A DNA stretch of 64,000 bases. It comes from Dermatemys mawii. Its lineage: Eukaryota; Chordata; Testudines; Dermatemydidae. Location of the stretch: NCBI GenBank assembly GCA_007922305.1, contig ML677365.1, positions 19,411,241 to 19,475,240 on the forward strand, given 5' to 3'. Each line of letters starts with the position of its first letter. The first letter of the stretch is position 1. Shown here one piece after another: positions 1 to 11,060 of the stretch. The position numbers and the translations under genes are program-made. The notes beneath the pieces were generated by a model that was given only the letters and a program-made list of their open reading frames with translations, was not told where the DNA came from and did no database searches.

Positions 1-34
1 CTCGTAATCTTTGTTCAATCCTTGATTAATGGTA

Positions 35-664
35 TCAAATTTGCAAATGAATTGCAGCTCTGCAGTTTCTCTTTGCAGTCTGGTCCTGAAGTTTTTTTGC
101 TGCAAAATGCTGACCTTTTAAATCTTTCATGGTGTGTCCAGCGAGGTTGAAGTGTTCTCCTACAGGTTTTTGTATATTGCCATTCCTGATATCTGATCTG
201 TGTCCATTTATCCTTTTTTGTAGGGACTGTCCAGTTTGGTCGATGTACATAGCAGAGGGACATTGCTGGCACATAATGGCGTATATTACATTGGTAGATG
301 TGCAGGTGTATGAACCAGTGATGGTATGGCTGATCTGGTTTGGTCCTGTGATGGTGTTGCTGGTGTAGATGTGTGGGCAGAGTTGGCATCGAGGTTTGTT
401 GCATGGATTGGTTCCTGAGTTAGAGTTATTATGGTGCAGTGTGCTGTTGCTGGTGAGAATATGCTTGAGGCTGGCGGGCTATCTGTAGGCCAGGACTGGC
501 CTGCCTTCCAAGGCCTGTGAAAGTGAGAGATTGTTGTCCAGGATGGGTTGTAGATCACTGATGATGCACTGGAGAGGCTTTAACTGAGGACTGTAGGTGA
601 TGGCCAGTGGTGTTCTGTTGTTTTCTTTCTTGTCTTGTTTCCTGGGCTTGTCTTCCAGCAGCAA
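35..664 (-). pseudogene. PLE GIY-YIG endonuclease domain (copy A), frameshifted
   Basis: On the minus strand, separate frames encode the linker (from about 664), the cysteine-rich region and a GIY-YIG-type nuclease core reading MCQQCPSAMYIDQTGQSL, followed by an RINGH helix and a GEHF motif. GIY-YIG nucleases of PLEs nick the target DNA during insertion. The glycine of the YIG motif is aspartate here. The linker contains about 16 extra bases (near 615-650) compared with the copy at 46.1 kb, so the two copies differ by an indel at the RT-endonuclease junction. At least two frame changes make it a pseudogene. Confidence 0.8.
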
Positions 665-801
665 GCTTCTGGGTACACGTCTGGCTTTGTTGATCTGTGT
701 CCTTATTTCCTTGTGCGGGTATTGTAGATTTGAGAAAGCTTGGTGAAGATCTTGTAGGTGTTGGTCTCTGTCTGAGGGGTTGGAGCAAATACGATTGTAT
801 C

Positions 802-1077
802 TCAGTGCTTGAGAATGGATCGTGTGGTGTGCCTGGGATGGAAGCTGGTGGCATGAAGGTAGGCATAGCTGTCGGTAGGTTTTCGGTATAGGGTGGTGTT
901 GATGTGGCCGTCATTAATTTGCACTGTGGTGTCTAGGAAGTGGACCTCCCATGTAGACTGGTCCAGGCTGAGCTGGATGGTGGGGTGGAAGCTGTTAAAA
1001 TCATGGTGGAATTCTTCCAGAGTTTCTTTCCCATGGGTCCAGATGATGAAGATGTCATCAGTGTAGCGTAGATACAT
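802..1077 (-). pseudogene. PLE reverse transcriptase, C-terminal fragment (copy A)
   Basis: A 91-codon open frame begins at the RT catalytic box, here YTDD where copy C (44.3 kb) has YIDD. It continues through the family motifs HFLDTTVQ and LYRKPTDSYAYL. PLE reverse transcriptases copy the element's RNA at a nicked target. The fingers and most of the palm upstream of the catalytic box are missing, so this piece cannot be active. The frame is lost shortly after the thumb region. Confidence 0.85.
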
Positions 1078-1102
1078 TGGATGTATGCAGTGGAAGTGAA
1101 TA

Positions 1103-1203
1103 CTTCCACTGCATGCATCCGACGAAGTGGGTATTAGCCCACGAAAGCTTATGCTCTAATACTTTAGTTAGTCTTTAAGGTGCCACAGGACTCTTTGTCA
1201 CTT
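1103..1203 (+). mobile_element. PLE copy A, plus-strand tail arm
   Basis: This is the PLE tail in plus orientation, from CTTCCACTGCATGCATCC to the TTTGTCACTTC stop point. It matches the tails at 46923-47017 and 61369-61471. The minus-strand part ends in the matching 18 bases (1079-1096, one mismatch), separated by a 6-bp spacer, so the two arms form a hairpin at the junction. The arm lacks the final 35 or so bases that end full tails in TCTGATTCT. Confidence 0.85.
1119..1156 (+). ncRNA. Hammerhead-ribozyme-like motif in PLE tail (copy A)
   Basis: The order of elements fits a type I hammerhead: CCGACGA (consensus CUGANGA, with U4 changed to C), one extra A, stem II GTGGG/CCCAC closed by a six-base loop, the conserved GAAA, then a two-base-pair stem III (GC-TTAT-GC) and TC at the expected cleavage position. 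Hammerhead motifs with short stem III are known from PLE terminal regions. I cannot find a convincing stem I, and the U4 change should impair cleavage, so this is probably a decayed ribozyme. Confidence 0.5.
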
Positions 1204-1205
1204 CC

Positions 1206-1474
1206 AGGATTGATTTATCGCCTCTCATCTAAGACGCGATATCGATCCCCAAATCAACGCCTGTACTCCACCTCAGCAGGAGGAGTGAGTAGAGTCAGCG
1301 TGGAGCGGCCGCAGTCAACCCGCCACCATGGGGATGGCCAGGTAAGTCGAACTAAGATACTTTGACTTTAGCTACGCTATTTGTGTAGCTGAAGTTGCGT
1401 ACATTAGGTCGATTCCCCTCTCTTCCCCCCCCCCCCCCCCCCCCCCCCCCGCCCCCGTAGTGTATCCCAGCCCT
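1206..1474 (+). mobile_element. Non-autonomous DNA transposon (MITE family M1), left-truncated
   Basis: The sequence shares its body with 27018-27322 and 58160-58398: an AATCGATCC-type segment, GAGTCAGCGTGGAGCGGC, CGCCACC.TG.GGATGGCCAGGTAAG, then an internal hairpin TAGCTACGC...GTGTAGCTGAAGT and a right end GTAGTGTATCCCAGCCCT. The right end resembles hAT-type ends (GTAGTGTAGAC.AGCCCT). The left inverted repeat is absent because PLE copy A abuts it, so the missing half may lie left of the window. A C26 tract interrupts it. Confidence 0.75.
1425..1450 (+). repeat. Poly-C tract (26 C)
   Basis: An uninterrupted run of 26 cytosines lies inside the right part of the MITE, where related copies have only a short C run. 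Its true length is uncertain in most sequencing data. Confidence 0.9.
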
Positions 1475-2285
1475 GAGAGATCTGGATTTCTCCTCCCCTA
1501 CACATTCAGATTAGATTGATTTTGTTTGTTTGTTTTCTTTAAACCCAGCCAAATATCCATCTGGCTCCCAATGGAACCTTGAAGTGGCGTTACTGTAACT
1601 AGTTACTAGTAACAACCAACTCCCAGGAGGAGAAGCGTGGGAGAGCAGAGGAAAGCTCCAGGAATAAGTCTGCTCGGGTGGTCAGGGACCTCCTTGAGTT
1701 TCCTAGAGTTGCAACAGATCTTCTGCTCCCCAGTATTGTTTTGGCCCTTGCATCCAGCCTCAACTTTTCTTCAGAATAAGTCAGCCCTGTGCTCAGTCAA
1801 CAAGCTGTCTATGCCATTCTAGGTCTTAGGTGCTGTATTGTCACTTGCCTAAATAGGGTTCTTCTTTAACACTCCTCTGTGGGTAAGTCACCAGGACCCA
1901 GAATCTGGAACAGGGCAACTAGTAATAAATATATGTAAGTTTTCCAGTTTATGCTATTTTGTTTTCTGATTTCCATTATTTAGTTTGACAAATTATAGCT
2001 CATCTATATAAGTAAAAGCTGAGTGCTACTGGTGTTTAAAGAAAAGCTTTTCTTTGAAATATATAAAACATTGTCCCTATCCAAAACCCTGCCCTCTTGG
2101 GAAGGAGTTCCCAGTAAGAGTATTTTCAGACTCTTCTCAAATTTTTGCTTGGTTGGGGTTTTATTTAACACTGGAAGCCCTGAACAGATGACTGTTCTGG
2201 GTAATATGGTTTATGCTCTTGGCAAGCATGCAAAAGAGCACTTATTAAACAAACAGTTTTTATTGTTTTCAAAAAGCTTTAATAC
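1475..2285. other. Unique sequence, no feature recognised
   Basis: No repeat, exon or RNA gene is recognisable. Open frames here are short, with no familiar motif. Confidence 0.5.
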
Positions 2286-3320
2286 AGCCTTTTTTCTCTT
2301 CTTTTTTTCTTTTTTTTTTTTCCTCTTGGAAAAGAAGGAGATCTGTAATTTCATGGTGCAGAAATATTGCTTGAATTTAACCAGAGTTTTTATATTTGAA
2401 AATGTGTGGCCTGCTTTGTTAAGGAGATTTGGTAATGAGGTGCAGAACCTTTCCTCTACAGGGCATAGGTTCAAATGTAGATCAGGTCAGTTCTTTCCAC
2501 CTGTTGGCTGTTTGGTTTTAGGAAATGATTTGATGGTCTTAGTGGACAGGTGTTCATGTCAAGAAGACAATCATTGGTGGTAGTCTCAGCAAAGTGGCCA
2601 CTGTTTGAACATGCAGAGCAGTCTCATCTCTCTGGCCTACCACAGTTTTTTGTATATCAGGATCGGGGAAGTTCTGTGGATAAATATTCTGGCCAAATGC
2701 TGCAGTCCTTTCTCAGGCAAAATTCCCATTGAAGTGCGTTTTGTTTAGCAGTGGCAGTATTTGTCCCATAATGAGGACTTTGATTGCAGCAGTGTCAATA
2801 TGGCGCCTTTCCCAAAGTCGTCATCCCAACCTTTCGTCACATGGTTTCTTCTGGCCTTGTAGGGCTTGAAAGCTGACGAGATTCATGGAAAGCTTGTGTG
2901 ACACTGAAGTGATGCAAGAGGGATATGCCTTGCCAGATATTAATCCACATGGGGCATTGGGGTATCTCTGGCAGTCTCAGAGGAAATATGCACCCTACTC
3001 TTTGAGAAAGAAATGGATAGCTGAGGCTAAATAGAACCACACTAGTAACCCACAGAGTAGCACTCTCCTGGGTAGCGTATCCCTGCAGAGGCATTTTCCC
3101 TTGGTAAAATTTCCAAGAGACTCTGTACGTCAGCTGTGCAATATACTGGCCAAAATCTCAGAAACCCTGGAACCAATTTATTCCATCTGGAAATTAGTTT
3201 CAGCTTTTGTTGCTTTCGAATTTTGTCCAAAGCAGATTCAATTTCCAAAGGGAGTTCTCTGGTGCTTTGTCCTCCAGGATTTTCTGTATTTCCGGAATGT
3301 ACTCATTAAAGAGGTTTGAC
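2286..3320 (-). pseudogene. Possible antisense retropseudogene, parent unknown
   Basis: On the minus strand, several overlapping frames give protein-like sequence in shifting frames: a helical stretch with NLFNEYIPEIQKILEDKAPE near 3320-3250, then ALDKIRKQQKLKLISRWNKL (3230-3170), then further pieces down to about 2840. A T-rich tract at 2289-2322 would be an A-rich tail on the minus strand, as expected for a retrocopy. Composition is less AT-rich than the flanks. I do not recognise the parent gene, and the coding look may be chance. Confidence 0.25.
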
Positions 3321-3324
3321 AATT

Positions 3325-3376
3325 ATATATATACATACAGAGATACTACATTAATATATATACATATATATATTAA
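3325..3376. repeat. AT-rich simple repeat
   Basis: Imperfect TATATA and TACATA repeats. Confidence 0.8.
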
Positions 3377-4369
3377 AAAAATAAAATTCCAAGGGAAAGG
3401 CTTCCTCTTTCTCCCTCCATTAATTTTCTGTACAATGGGTTTTTCCAGAAAAAAATCTTTTTAGGTACACATTAAATATCAGCACCTGATATCAGCACCT
3501 GATATAGAGCTAAACTCCTCCCTTACTTGGTTTGTATTTTTACCTGCTTCCTCTCTGTATCAAGTAGTGGTTTAGTTGTTTTGTTGAGGTTGCAGCTGAA
3601 CAGCCTGTTTAATCTTTTGTCATTTACAAATAGAAAAAAGAAGAGAAGCTTAAGGAGATGTATTCCACATATATGTTAAAAACAAGCTGTGCGTGTTCGT
3701 TGCCAAAGCAGTGAATATTCCTAGATAATTTCTGACCAGCTGCTTCTGATTGGATGTTTTGTTTTAAAATAATTTAAATATGTTTTACCTGAAAAATGAT
3801 TTGTTTTAAAGGGTGAAGGCTGGTGGAGATTTTATCTGGAGGGTGATAGCACTTCAGCAGAGCAGCACTGTGCTCTCAGGAAAGCCGCCATCTGCTTGCT
3901 TCTCCACTTTTAAGGAATGGCAAATCTAAAATCAAACAGTAATGAGAGCAAACACACATGAACAGTTCTAATGGCTTTCACATACAATGTGTTTCTCTCC
4001 ACAATTCACCAGTTTTCAGTGTAAGTAACACTGCCAACCTGGTAACCAAGGGGAATCTGCTAGGAGTTTTCCATCCTTTCCCAACATAATCTGAAGTTTC
4101 TGAATTAAACTGACAAATTCAAGGCAAGGAAACTGTGAATGAAGTCTGTCATTCTGGGCCATGTTGTTCATTACTTAGGCATAACTATTAATAAGAATTA
4201 TGCACGCATAGTGCATTGCACAATGTTGCAAACACGCATGTGCTTAAATGTATGTGTGTGGAAAGTCGGTTGACTTCAATGGAGCTATTCAAAGGTATGA
4301 AGTGAAGCACACATGTAAGTGCTTGTACAATCTAACCTTTTGTTACTGGGTGCCAGGGTAGCCTTTGTT
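3377..4369. other. Unique sequence, no gene
   Basis: A 13-bp tandem duplication (ATCAGCACCTGAT) lies at about 3478-3504. Otherwise no element or exon is recognised. Confidence 0.5.
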
Positions 4370-4482
4370 CCTGATCCTGCAATAAACTCTGCATATGCAG
4401 ATCACCTATGCTTGCACAGTCCTGTTGACATCAGTGGGGCTTCACATTGGTACTACCCATGTGTGACACCTTGCAGGATCAG
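4370..4482. mobile_element. Palindromic MITE family P1, copy 1
   Basis: The ends are inverted repeats, CCTGATCCTGCAA at the left and TTGCAGGATCAG at the right. The centre is GTTGACATCAGTGGGG, a decayed version of the family centre CCCATTGA.TTCAATGGG. Related copies lie at 44179-44295, 55954-56079 and 58568-58678. It is a non-coding, hairpin-forming interspersed repeat. Confidence 0.65.
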
Positions 4483-7400
4483 AGCCTAAATTCATTGTGG
4501 TCCCGTCCACACTGCAACACCTGGCCACAGCAGAGCATGATCTATTGTATTAGTGCTGTATATTACAGAGCTCCATCCAAACAGTTGAAGGAATTTGCAC
4601 ATGTAGCTATGGGGATGGATTTCACCTGTAAGCCTCCACCCCATACATTTTTCTCTTGCTTTATGACCATGAACTGACATTCATTCAAAGGGCCTGCAAA
4701 ATTCTACTCTGACAAAAAAAGCCCAGGTTAAAAAGGAAGGTCTCAACCCATTTTTAACACGCTGTCTTTAAATAAAAAGTGCAGCCAAACCAATTTCAGT
4801 GACATTTACAATGGGAAGAAAGGAAGGAAAATTGCTATTAGACTGAGAACTTTCATACCATATTCCAAAATAAATTGAATTTTAGGGCCCGATTAAAAAG
4901 AAGGTATATAATGGCAATACTACCACCAAAGGTCATTAGTAAAGGTAGCCACTGCCAAAGTTTACATTCAGTTTGATACCTGTTTGCTAATGGACAAAAC
5001 ATTCATTAGCACACCCAGGCTCCTCCTGGCTCCTGCACAGTGGTATGCTGCTAGCATTGTGTGTCTTCAGTTGTCTTTCCTCTCATGTTTTCTCCATCAC
5101 TAAACTGCAGCTATTCAGTGATTTCTGACATCTCTGTTAAATTGTGGGAAACATGGAAATGATTAACTTTTGAACCACTAAACTAAAAACATTCTCTTGT
5201 ACTTCTGAAAATGAAACGGGTCATGCACTAGCCAGGCTCCTCTGATCGAGTTCAGAAACGGTGAGGGGTGGGGCGGGGTAGAGAGGAGAAAGACAGAGAC
5301 TGGACTGATCGGCTGAGATCTGGGTTTTGTTGTTGTCTCTATATATCAAAAGGATGTGATCATCCTTTCTGATTGCTCTTTTCCTAGTAAACAACCTCCA
5401 AGTAGATTCATTAAATATTAAAGGACCCTGATATCTATTAATGTTATCGGACACGTGAAATATGCCTGATGGATTTATTCTGCTGTAAAGGAACCATAGC
5501 CTGGTGTCCCTCGTGGGCTTGTGCTCCAGCTGTTTAAACTATAATTCCATCACTTGCAGGAATGGTTGAGGCTGACCTCTATGAAATGTATTCACTGCTG
5601 CTCAGCCTGTGAATTGTAAATGAAACCTTTTGTAATAATGTTAAAATATGCATGCAGAGGAATTAAAGCATCAGAGGTCAGCAGCAAAGGATCTCAGTGG
5701 GGTCGCTGTAGGCTCAGAGCAGCTGGCAGATGCACTCCAACAAAAATTATACCTAGAGATTGTTTATTGGATTCGGGACGCGCATGACTGGGCTTGATGG
5801 ATCTACCACTCTGTCTATATGAATCTTAATCAATTTCAGATTCTCGCTTTCATTCCAATATTGGTGGTTTTGAGCTATTTGCTTTCTGGAAGAAGTAAGT
5901 TTCTAGTTGCCTTGTCCTTGTTCAGTGCTAAATTCCTTTACTGCCCTACATGGGATCATTAAAAAGTGGTCCTGCATTTTATGTTTAACTCTCCCCATAT
6001 TGATTTTTTTTTGTCTGTCTTTGCCAGTAATTTACCCAAGTGAACACAACAGTCATGAATATGGAGAAAAGGGGATGCACATGCTATATATGAGAACTAG
6101 AGTTGTCCAAAACATGCAGGTGGCTCTTATATTATCCATGATATGTTGCTGCCAGAACATCACTTTTTATCACACCATGTTTGACATGGTGGGAAAGTCC
6201 TTGAATGTCAGGAGCTTTTTATAAGCTTTACAAGAAATTTTAAATGCTCCTAATAGGTTTGTCTTTTACATATTTATGATACAAGGTTCAGTATGGAAAG
6301 AGCTAGGGTAGTTTTCCTACTGTGTTTTCTGCTAGTTAGTTGTCGTCACTAACTTCAATATTAGCAGGTAATTGAATTTTCAATCCTATAAGTGACGGGA
6401 ATGGAGTAGACAGAGGCTTCACCAGGTTAGCATATGAGGAATCATACTACAGAAACTGAACTATCATTTTTAATAAGGCCTAGTCAACATCAGTGGGATG
6501 GTTTTCATAAGGATGGACTTTGCAATGTGAGTAAGAATTTGCAAGATAGCGTCCTAATCACTTGCTTTGGAGATCTACATTTAAATTATGAAAATTAACT
6601 GGGCAATCTCAACTAAATCTCCAGATGAGAAAACTCACTGCAGGACTTGGCCCAGTTAATGATTTGCCTTCGGATATCTTAGGAAAATCAAGAGTAAGGT
6701 ACAGTGGCAGAATTGTGCATGGCACCTTGGACACCAGCCAGCCTGATATCTGGTTTACAGTTAACTTCTTCATTTCCCCATAACTTTTAAAGAAAGAAGA
6801 AAGAATCTTATTATCCAGCAGATTTTTATTAATTAGTAATTTTAACAATGTGCAGTCACCAATAAATGTAGAAAATGCTTGGTTTGCATCCTTTTCTGCT
6901 GTCTTTAATGAGCCAAAGCTCCTACTGACTTCAACGAACAAGGTGATGAATAAAGCTCTTTGATAAAAATAGAGTAGAGCTAAAAACGATAATATTCACA
7001 TGAGCTCCACAGAGTTCTGATCAGATGCTGACCAGAACAGACGTAGAAGAGAAAATGAACCCAGCAGCCTGTCTTTAAAGTACCAGTTCCAATCTACGTG
7101 GCGATGGTATTACTATACAGTCTGTTTAACCCACAATCTTTGAGACTGATCTAAAATTTCTAATTTAAAGGAATTTACAAGATAAAAAATACATAAATAA
7201 AATTAATTGCAGTGCATGAGAGCCCCAAGAGCAGACTGTGCACTGTGGGCCAAATTTTGCTGCCACGTGTACCAGTATTCCCCTAAATCAGCTCCCACTG
7301 ACAAAAATGTGACTCTTGTCATTGACATGAACAGGAATAGAATAGTTTCCAGCAGATGGAACAGGGCAGATTTGAAATCTGTTTTTTTAAGACGCTGCAT

Positions 7401-7854
7401 CTAGAATGTGTGGCAGCAACTTTGCGCAGGTAGAGGTCCTGCACATTGACTTTTTTAAATTAAAACATTTTAAGAATTAAAAAAATATTACATCCAATTT
7501 TTTATAACCTATTTGTTGTGGTTATTAAGCCTTCCACTTTCCAGGGATCTCTTCTGCAGAGAATCCTAACACAGAGTTCCAAGGTTGGGCAAGACCAAAA
7601 TCCTTATAGATAGTATCCAAACCACAGCTCACAGTTAATACTGATACACAACTACTGGGCCCGTCCTGCTGGCACTGAAGTGGATTGCAAAACTCACCTT
7701 GATTAGAATTGAGCACAAATGTGGTTACAATTAAAAAGGAACTGGGAGTATAGCATAAACTCTGTTTCTTCATTAAGCAATTGAGTGTCTTTTTTTAATG
7801 ACTTTGGGCAGTGCCTGTACATAATTTCTTTTTACCAAAAGGAACTTGAAAACC
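4483..7854. other. Unique AT-rich sequence, no gene
   Basis: Both strands contain only short open frames with no recognisable domain, and I see no repeat I can name. The frame at 5907-6224 has a run of hydrophobic residues but no start context or similarity that I recognise. A weak palindrome-like repeat relic (GCTCCCACTGACA) lies near 7240-7340. Confidence 0.5.
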
Positions 7855-7965
7855 TTGGGCCTGATCCTGCAAATGATGATTTGCATATACAATATTTATT
7901 AGCATGACGAGTGCCACTGAAGTTAATGATTTACTGATTTGAGTAAGGATTACTCACATGAGGAA
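7855..7965. mobile_element. Palindromic MITE family P1, degenerate copy
   Basis: It begins with GGGCCTGATCCTGCAAATG, the family's left end, and includes a GCCACTGAAGTTAATG centre and a GATTACTCACATGAGG right arm. The right terminal repeat has decayed. Confidence 0.45.
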
Positions 7966-8680
7966 GGGTTTTCAGCACTGGCCCCAAGAGAGATGTGTGA
8001 ATACTCCTTCATGGGACATAAGCTTCGGGGAACTCAAAATAGGTTAATTCCATGCCTGACTCATTCCATGGACCATTTAATGAGAGCATCTGGAATTGTG
8101 ATAAACTGCCAAGAACTAAAAGTAATCATTGCAGCAATTATTAAAATTTACACTTATATTCTGATACCCTTGCTGAAGATACGGGCCTTGAATTAAGTGG
8201 TCCAGAAATCCAAGGACTTCCCACAAACAGGTCAAAAGCCCTTTAAAAACCAAGATCCTTCTTCTAATAGCAGGCCAAGTTCTGAGTCCCTCTGCTGCTC
8301 AAAATTGTTCTTATTATAGTTTATTATACATTTACTCAAGTGCATTTTTAAAAGAAGGTCCTGGAACATCCTTGTAGCATGTAGACCAAAAAGGAGGATG
8401 CAGTCATTAGGGGATCTTAATTTATTTTCTTCATTTGAAATAATTCTGTAACAGTAAATAAGATAAGGATTTTGTGTGGACATTAATTTCCTTTAACTAT
8501 AAAGGGGTCAATCCTTTCCCCTGGATCTGTATGCACCCTTGTTTTTCCTGTAGCACAGCGTAACCATGGTTTGGTGTGCGTTACATGTCCTCCTCGGTGC
8601 ATGATAAACAGGAGCCGAATCCTTTATGGGGATCTCTGTATTCCCCCCCATCCTCTGCCAAATTTAGGGTGTTTAATCCT
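7966..8680. other. Unique sequence, no gene
   Basis: No feature recognised on either strand. Confidence 0.5.
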
Positions 8681-8940
8681 GCAAAGTGCTGAACTCTCTA
8701 GTCCTAGTCCAACAAAGCACTTGAGCACATGCTTGACTTCAAGGGTATGAAGAATCCTGTTTGATGATGATATGGCTTCTTGTATGCTTAAAGTTAAGCT
8801 TGCGTTTACAATCTTGGGTGGATTGAGTGAGGGGGAACAGCATCAAGACTTGAGGCCCGAATCCAGCAAGGCATTAACCATGTGAGTAGCCCCATTGACT
8901 TTAAAGGGATTGCTTACATGGTTGAAGTTAAATGTGTTTA
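8681..8940. mobile_element. Two degenerate palindromic MITE (P1) fragments
   Basis: The first piece (about 8690-8760) has TTTAATCCTGCAAAGTGC and GCACATGCTTGACTTCAAG. The second (about 8863-8935) has CCGAATCCAGCAAGG, a CCCCATTGACTTTAAAGGG centre, and opposing ACCATGTGAGTAG and TTGCTTACATGGTT arms. Confidence 0.5.
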
Positions 8941-9769
8941 AATGAATTGTTAGATTTAGGAATTTAGGATTTTTAAAGGTAGTTAGGCACCTGAAGATGT
9001 GGAGAGGTGCCTACTGGGATTTTCCAAAGCACTTATGTACCTACATACCTTTACAAATCTGTCAGTAGAACATCATGGTCCTAGTTCTAGAGGTCCTGAC
9101 CTCAATTCCTGGCTATAACCCAGAAGATGGTCATTACTTACTGTAAGGGTGGACCTGGGAGCAGTCTCTGGCTGGGAAATGAAATTATGCTGCCACAATA
9201 TTGGGGATAGCAGCAGGGGGGCCCTGAGTTTGATGGGAAGCTTCGAGTCAGACATCCCCTTCTTCCTCATCCTTCATCTTTGTGGAGGTCTTTGGAAGAA
9301 ACTGGTGAGAGCCTCATCGAATTTTCCTCTTCTCTGGACCCCCTCCTAACATTAGTCCACAGGGATAGGTAATCAAGGTCTGCTGGTGGGAGTATTCAAG
9401 GCATTTCAAATTGTTTCTCTATTTAGTATTTGTTCAGACAGCACTTGGCAATTTTAAGTCTTATCCGGTGCATTAGGACTGAACGTACAGAACAAGTGTC
9501 ATTGAATATTTATAACTTACTTTTGGCTGAAACTTCTATAATTGCACACTTTAAGTGGGAAGTATTTGTAATGAGGCATTCATAGGTCAGAAAATGAGAT
9601 AAAATCTAGCTCGTGCACTCCTTCTATTTACATGTTGGAAGAAATATGACTGTAAAATAACTTGACAAACAAAATGCAACAGTGATGCTAGCACAAGAAA
9701 AAGAACTCTTGTTCTTTTTTTTTTCCCAACAGTACTAGCACATTGCTGTTACTGTTCCTCAGCCCAAAC
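8941..9769. other. Unique sequence, no gene
   Basis: No feature recognised. Confidence 0.5.
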
Positions 9770-10306
9770 CAGTGGTTCTCAAACAACAGGATGGGCCTCC
9801 CAAGGAGGTGTGGGAATGTGTCAAGAAAAGTATGAACTCTGTGCTATTTTTTTAAGAGCTCTGACTGTCAGTCCCAGATGTTTGGGGCTTGTGCAGAAGG
9901 GCCGTGCATACCCGATAGGTGGGAATAAAGGAGACAGGTGGAGCCCCACCACTAGGGTTGTCCTTCCCTCCACACACTAATCCATCACCTGGAGGTTGTG
10001 GGGCTGTGGCTGTCAGCTCCAAGCTGTCTGCAGCAGTGCAGAAGTAAAAGTGGCAATGGGACATTAAGTCTGCTGTGAAAAGTAATATTGACAAATATCA
10101 CTTTTCACATCGTCACCCTTACTTCTGTGCTGCTGACACGGCACTGCCTTCAGAGCTGAGTGCCCGGCCAGCAGTTGCTGCTCTCCGCTCTGTCTTCAGA
10201 GCTGGGTGGCTGCATACGTACTTGTGCATGGGCAGGGGAAGAGGGGTGTAAATGACTACAGACACAAAAAAGGGAGGCCAGATCAAACAAGTTTGAGAAC
10301 CTCTGG
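9770..10306. mobile_element. hAT-type non-autonomous DNA transposon
   Basis: Terminal inverted repeats are CAGTGGTTCTCAAAC at the left and GTTTGAGAACCTCTGG at the right, the typical hAT ends of this type. The flanking 8-mers GCCCAAAC (9762-9769) and CATAAAAC (10307-10314) could be a degenerate 8-bp target duplication, 5 of 8 matching. The 537-bp interior has no transposase frame. A second element with the same ends is at 30281-30552. Confidence 0.75.
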
Positions 10307-10854
10307 CATAAAACAATGTACATAAAGCAGCTTTTTACAGAAAATGAATATTAGCATTAGTGCATCCGGCTTCATTCTGAAACACTTTCAGTAAGACCAA
10401 AAAAGCACAAAAACCAATCCCTGCAGATGTTGCTGGTTGGTTCCCTTGGGAATATTTGGATAGCTCTAAACACAAGTCTGTTGATATCTGCACCTCCACT
10501 TGTCCGAAGAGGGAACTACACGGATTCACGTGATCATCCCCAAGTTCATGAGGTGATGAAACAAATGCAGCAAATCTGAATAGGAAAACAGAGCAGAACA
10601 AAATGTTCAGAAAGATTTTTGAGGCTATAGAAGTGACTGCCTTGGGAGAGAATAAGAACCTACATCTAGTTCTCAAGGTTTAAAATTCCACTTGTCCTGC
10701 AAGAGGATTTAGCCTCATGGGGGTGAATTTATTGCATACACTGAGTTATACAAAGTTTGTATAAAGAAGCTACTTTTTTGTGGCAGAACAGATGGAAATT
10801 TAAGTCTCCAGGTCTGTAAATTGGAACAGTACAGTAGGGATTAATGAATCAATA
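10307..10854. other. Unique sequence, no gene
   Basis: The minus-strand frame 10335-10676 (113 codons) has a hydrophobic stretch but no recognisable domain. I treat it as chance. Confidence 0.5.
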
Positions 10855-11060
10855 TAATCCTAGTGGTAAAAGGTTGTGGATTCGATTTCCCCACCTGGAC
10901 ATGAGCTCATACGCCATGCATTTCTAAAGGTGCTACTCTTATGCCTGTGGGTGAGATATTAAACCAGTGTCTCCTCTGCCATGGTCTGGTGGCTGCTAGT
11001 GTAAAGATGATGAAAATGGTAGGGGTTACTCTCTCGTCCTTTTACCGTTCACCTCAATCC
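10855..11060 (+). mobile_element. Possible tRNA-derived SINE fragment
   Basis: CCTAGTGGTAAAAGG followed by GGATTCGATTTCCCC resembles the A-to-B-box spacing and the GGTTCGANTCC B box of a tRNA-derived SINE head. It is followed by GAGATATTAAACCAG and GATGATGAAAATGGTAGGGG, which resemble SINE bodies seen in reptiles. No tail or target duplication is clear. Confidence 0.35.

Larger units (their letters stand above)
1..1096 (-). mobile_element. Penelope-like element copy A, minus-strand part
   Basis: This stretch is the reverse complement of the middle and 3' part of the well-preserved PLE at 44320-47057. Read on the minus strand it runs from a short piece of the tail (1079-1096) straight into the reverse transcriptase at the YxDD region, then into the GIY-YIG endonuclease, and leaves the window at base 1. 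It is therefore truncated inside the RT and its far end is not visible. Frameshifts separate the coding pieces. Together with the plus-strand tail at 1103-1203 it forms one fold-back insertion. Confidence 0.9.

Noticed and set aside
2023..2583. 186-codon open frame on the plus strand
   Set aside because: It contains a run of Phe from a T-rich tract, no known motif and no splice context. It is probably a chance frame across the antisense of the candidate pseudogene's tail.
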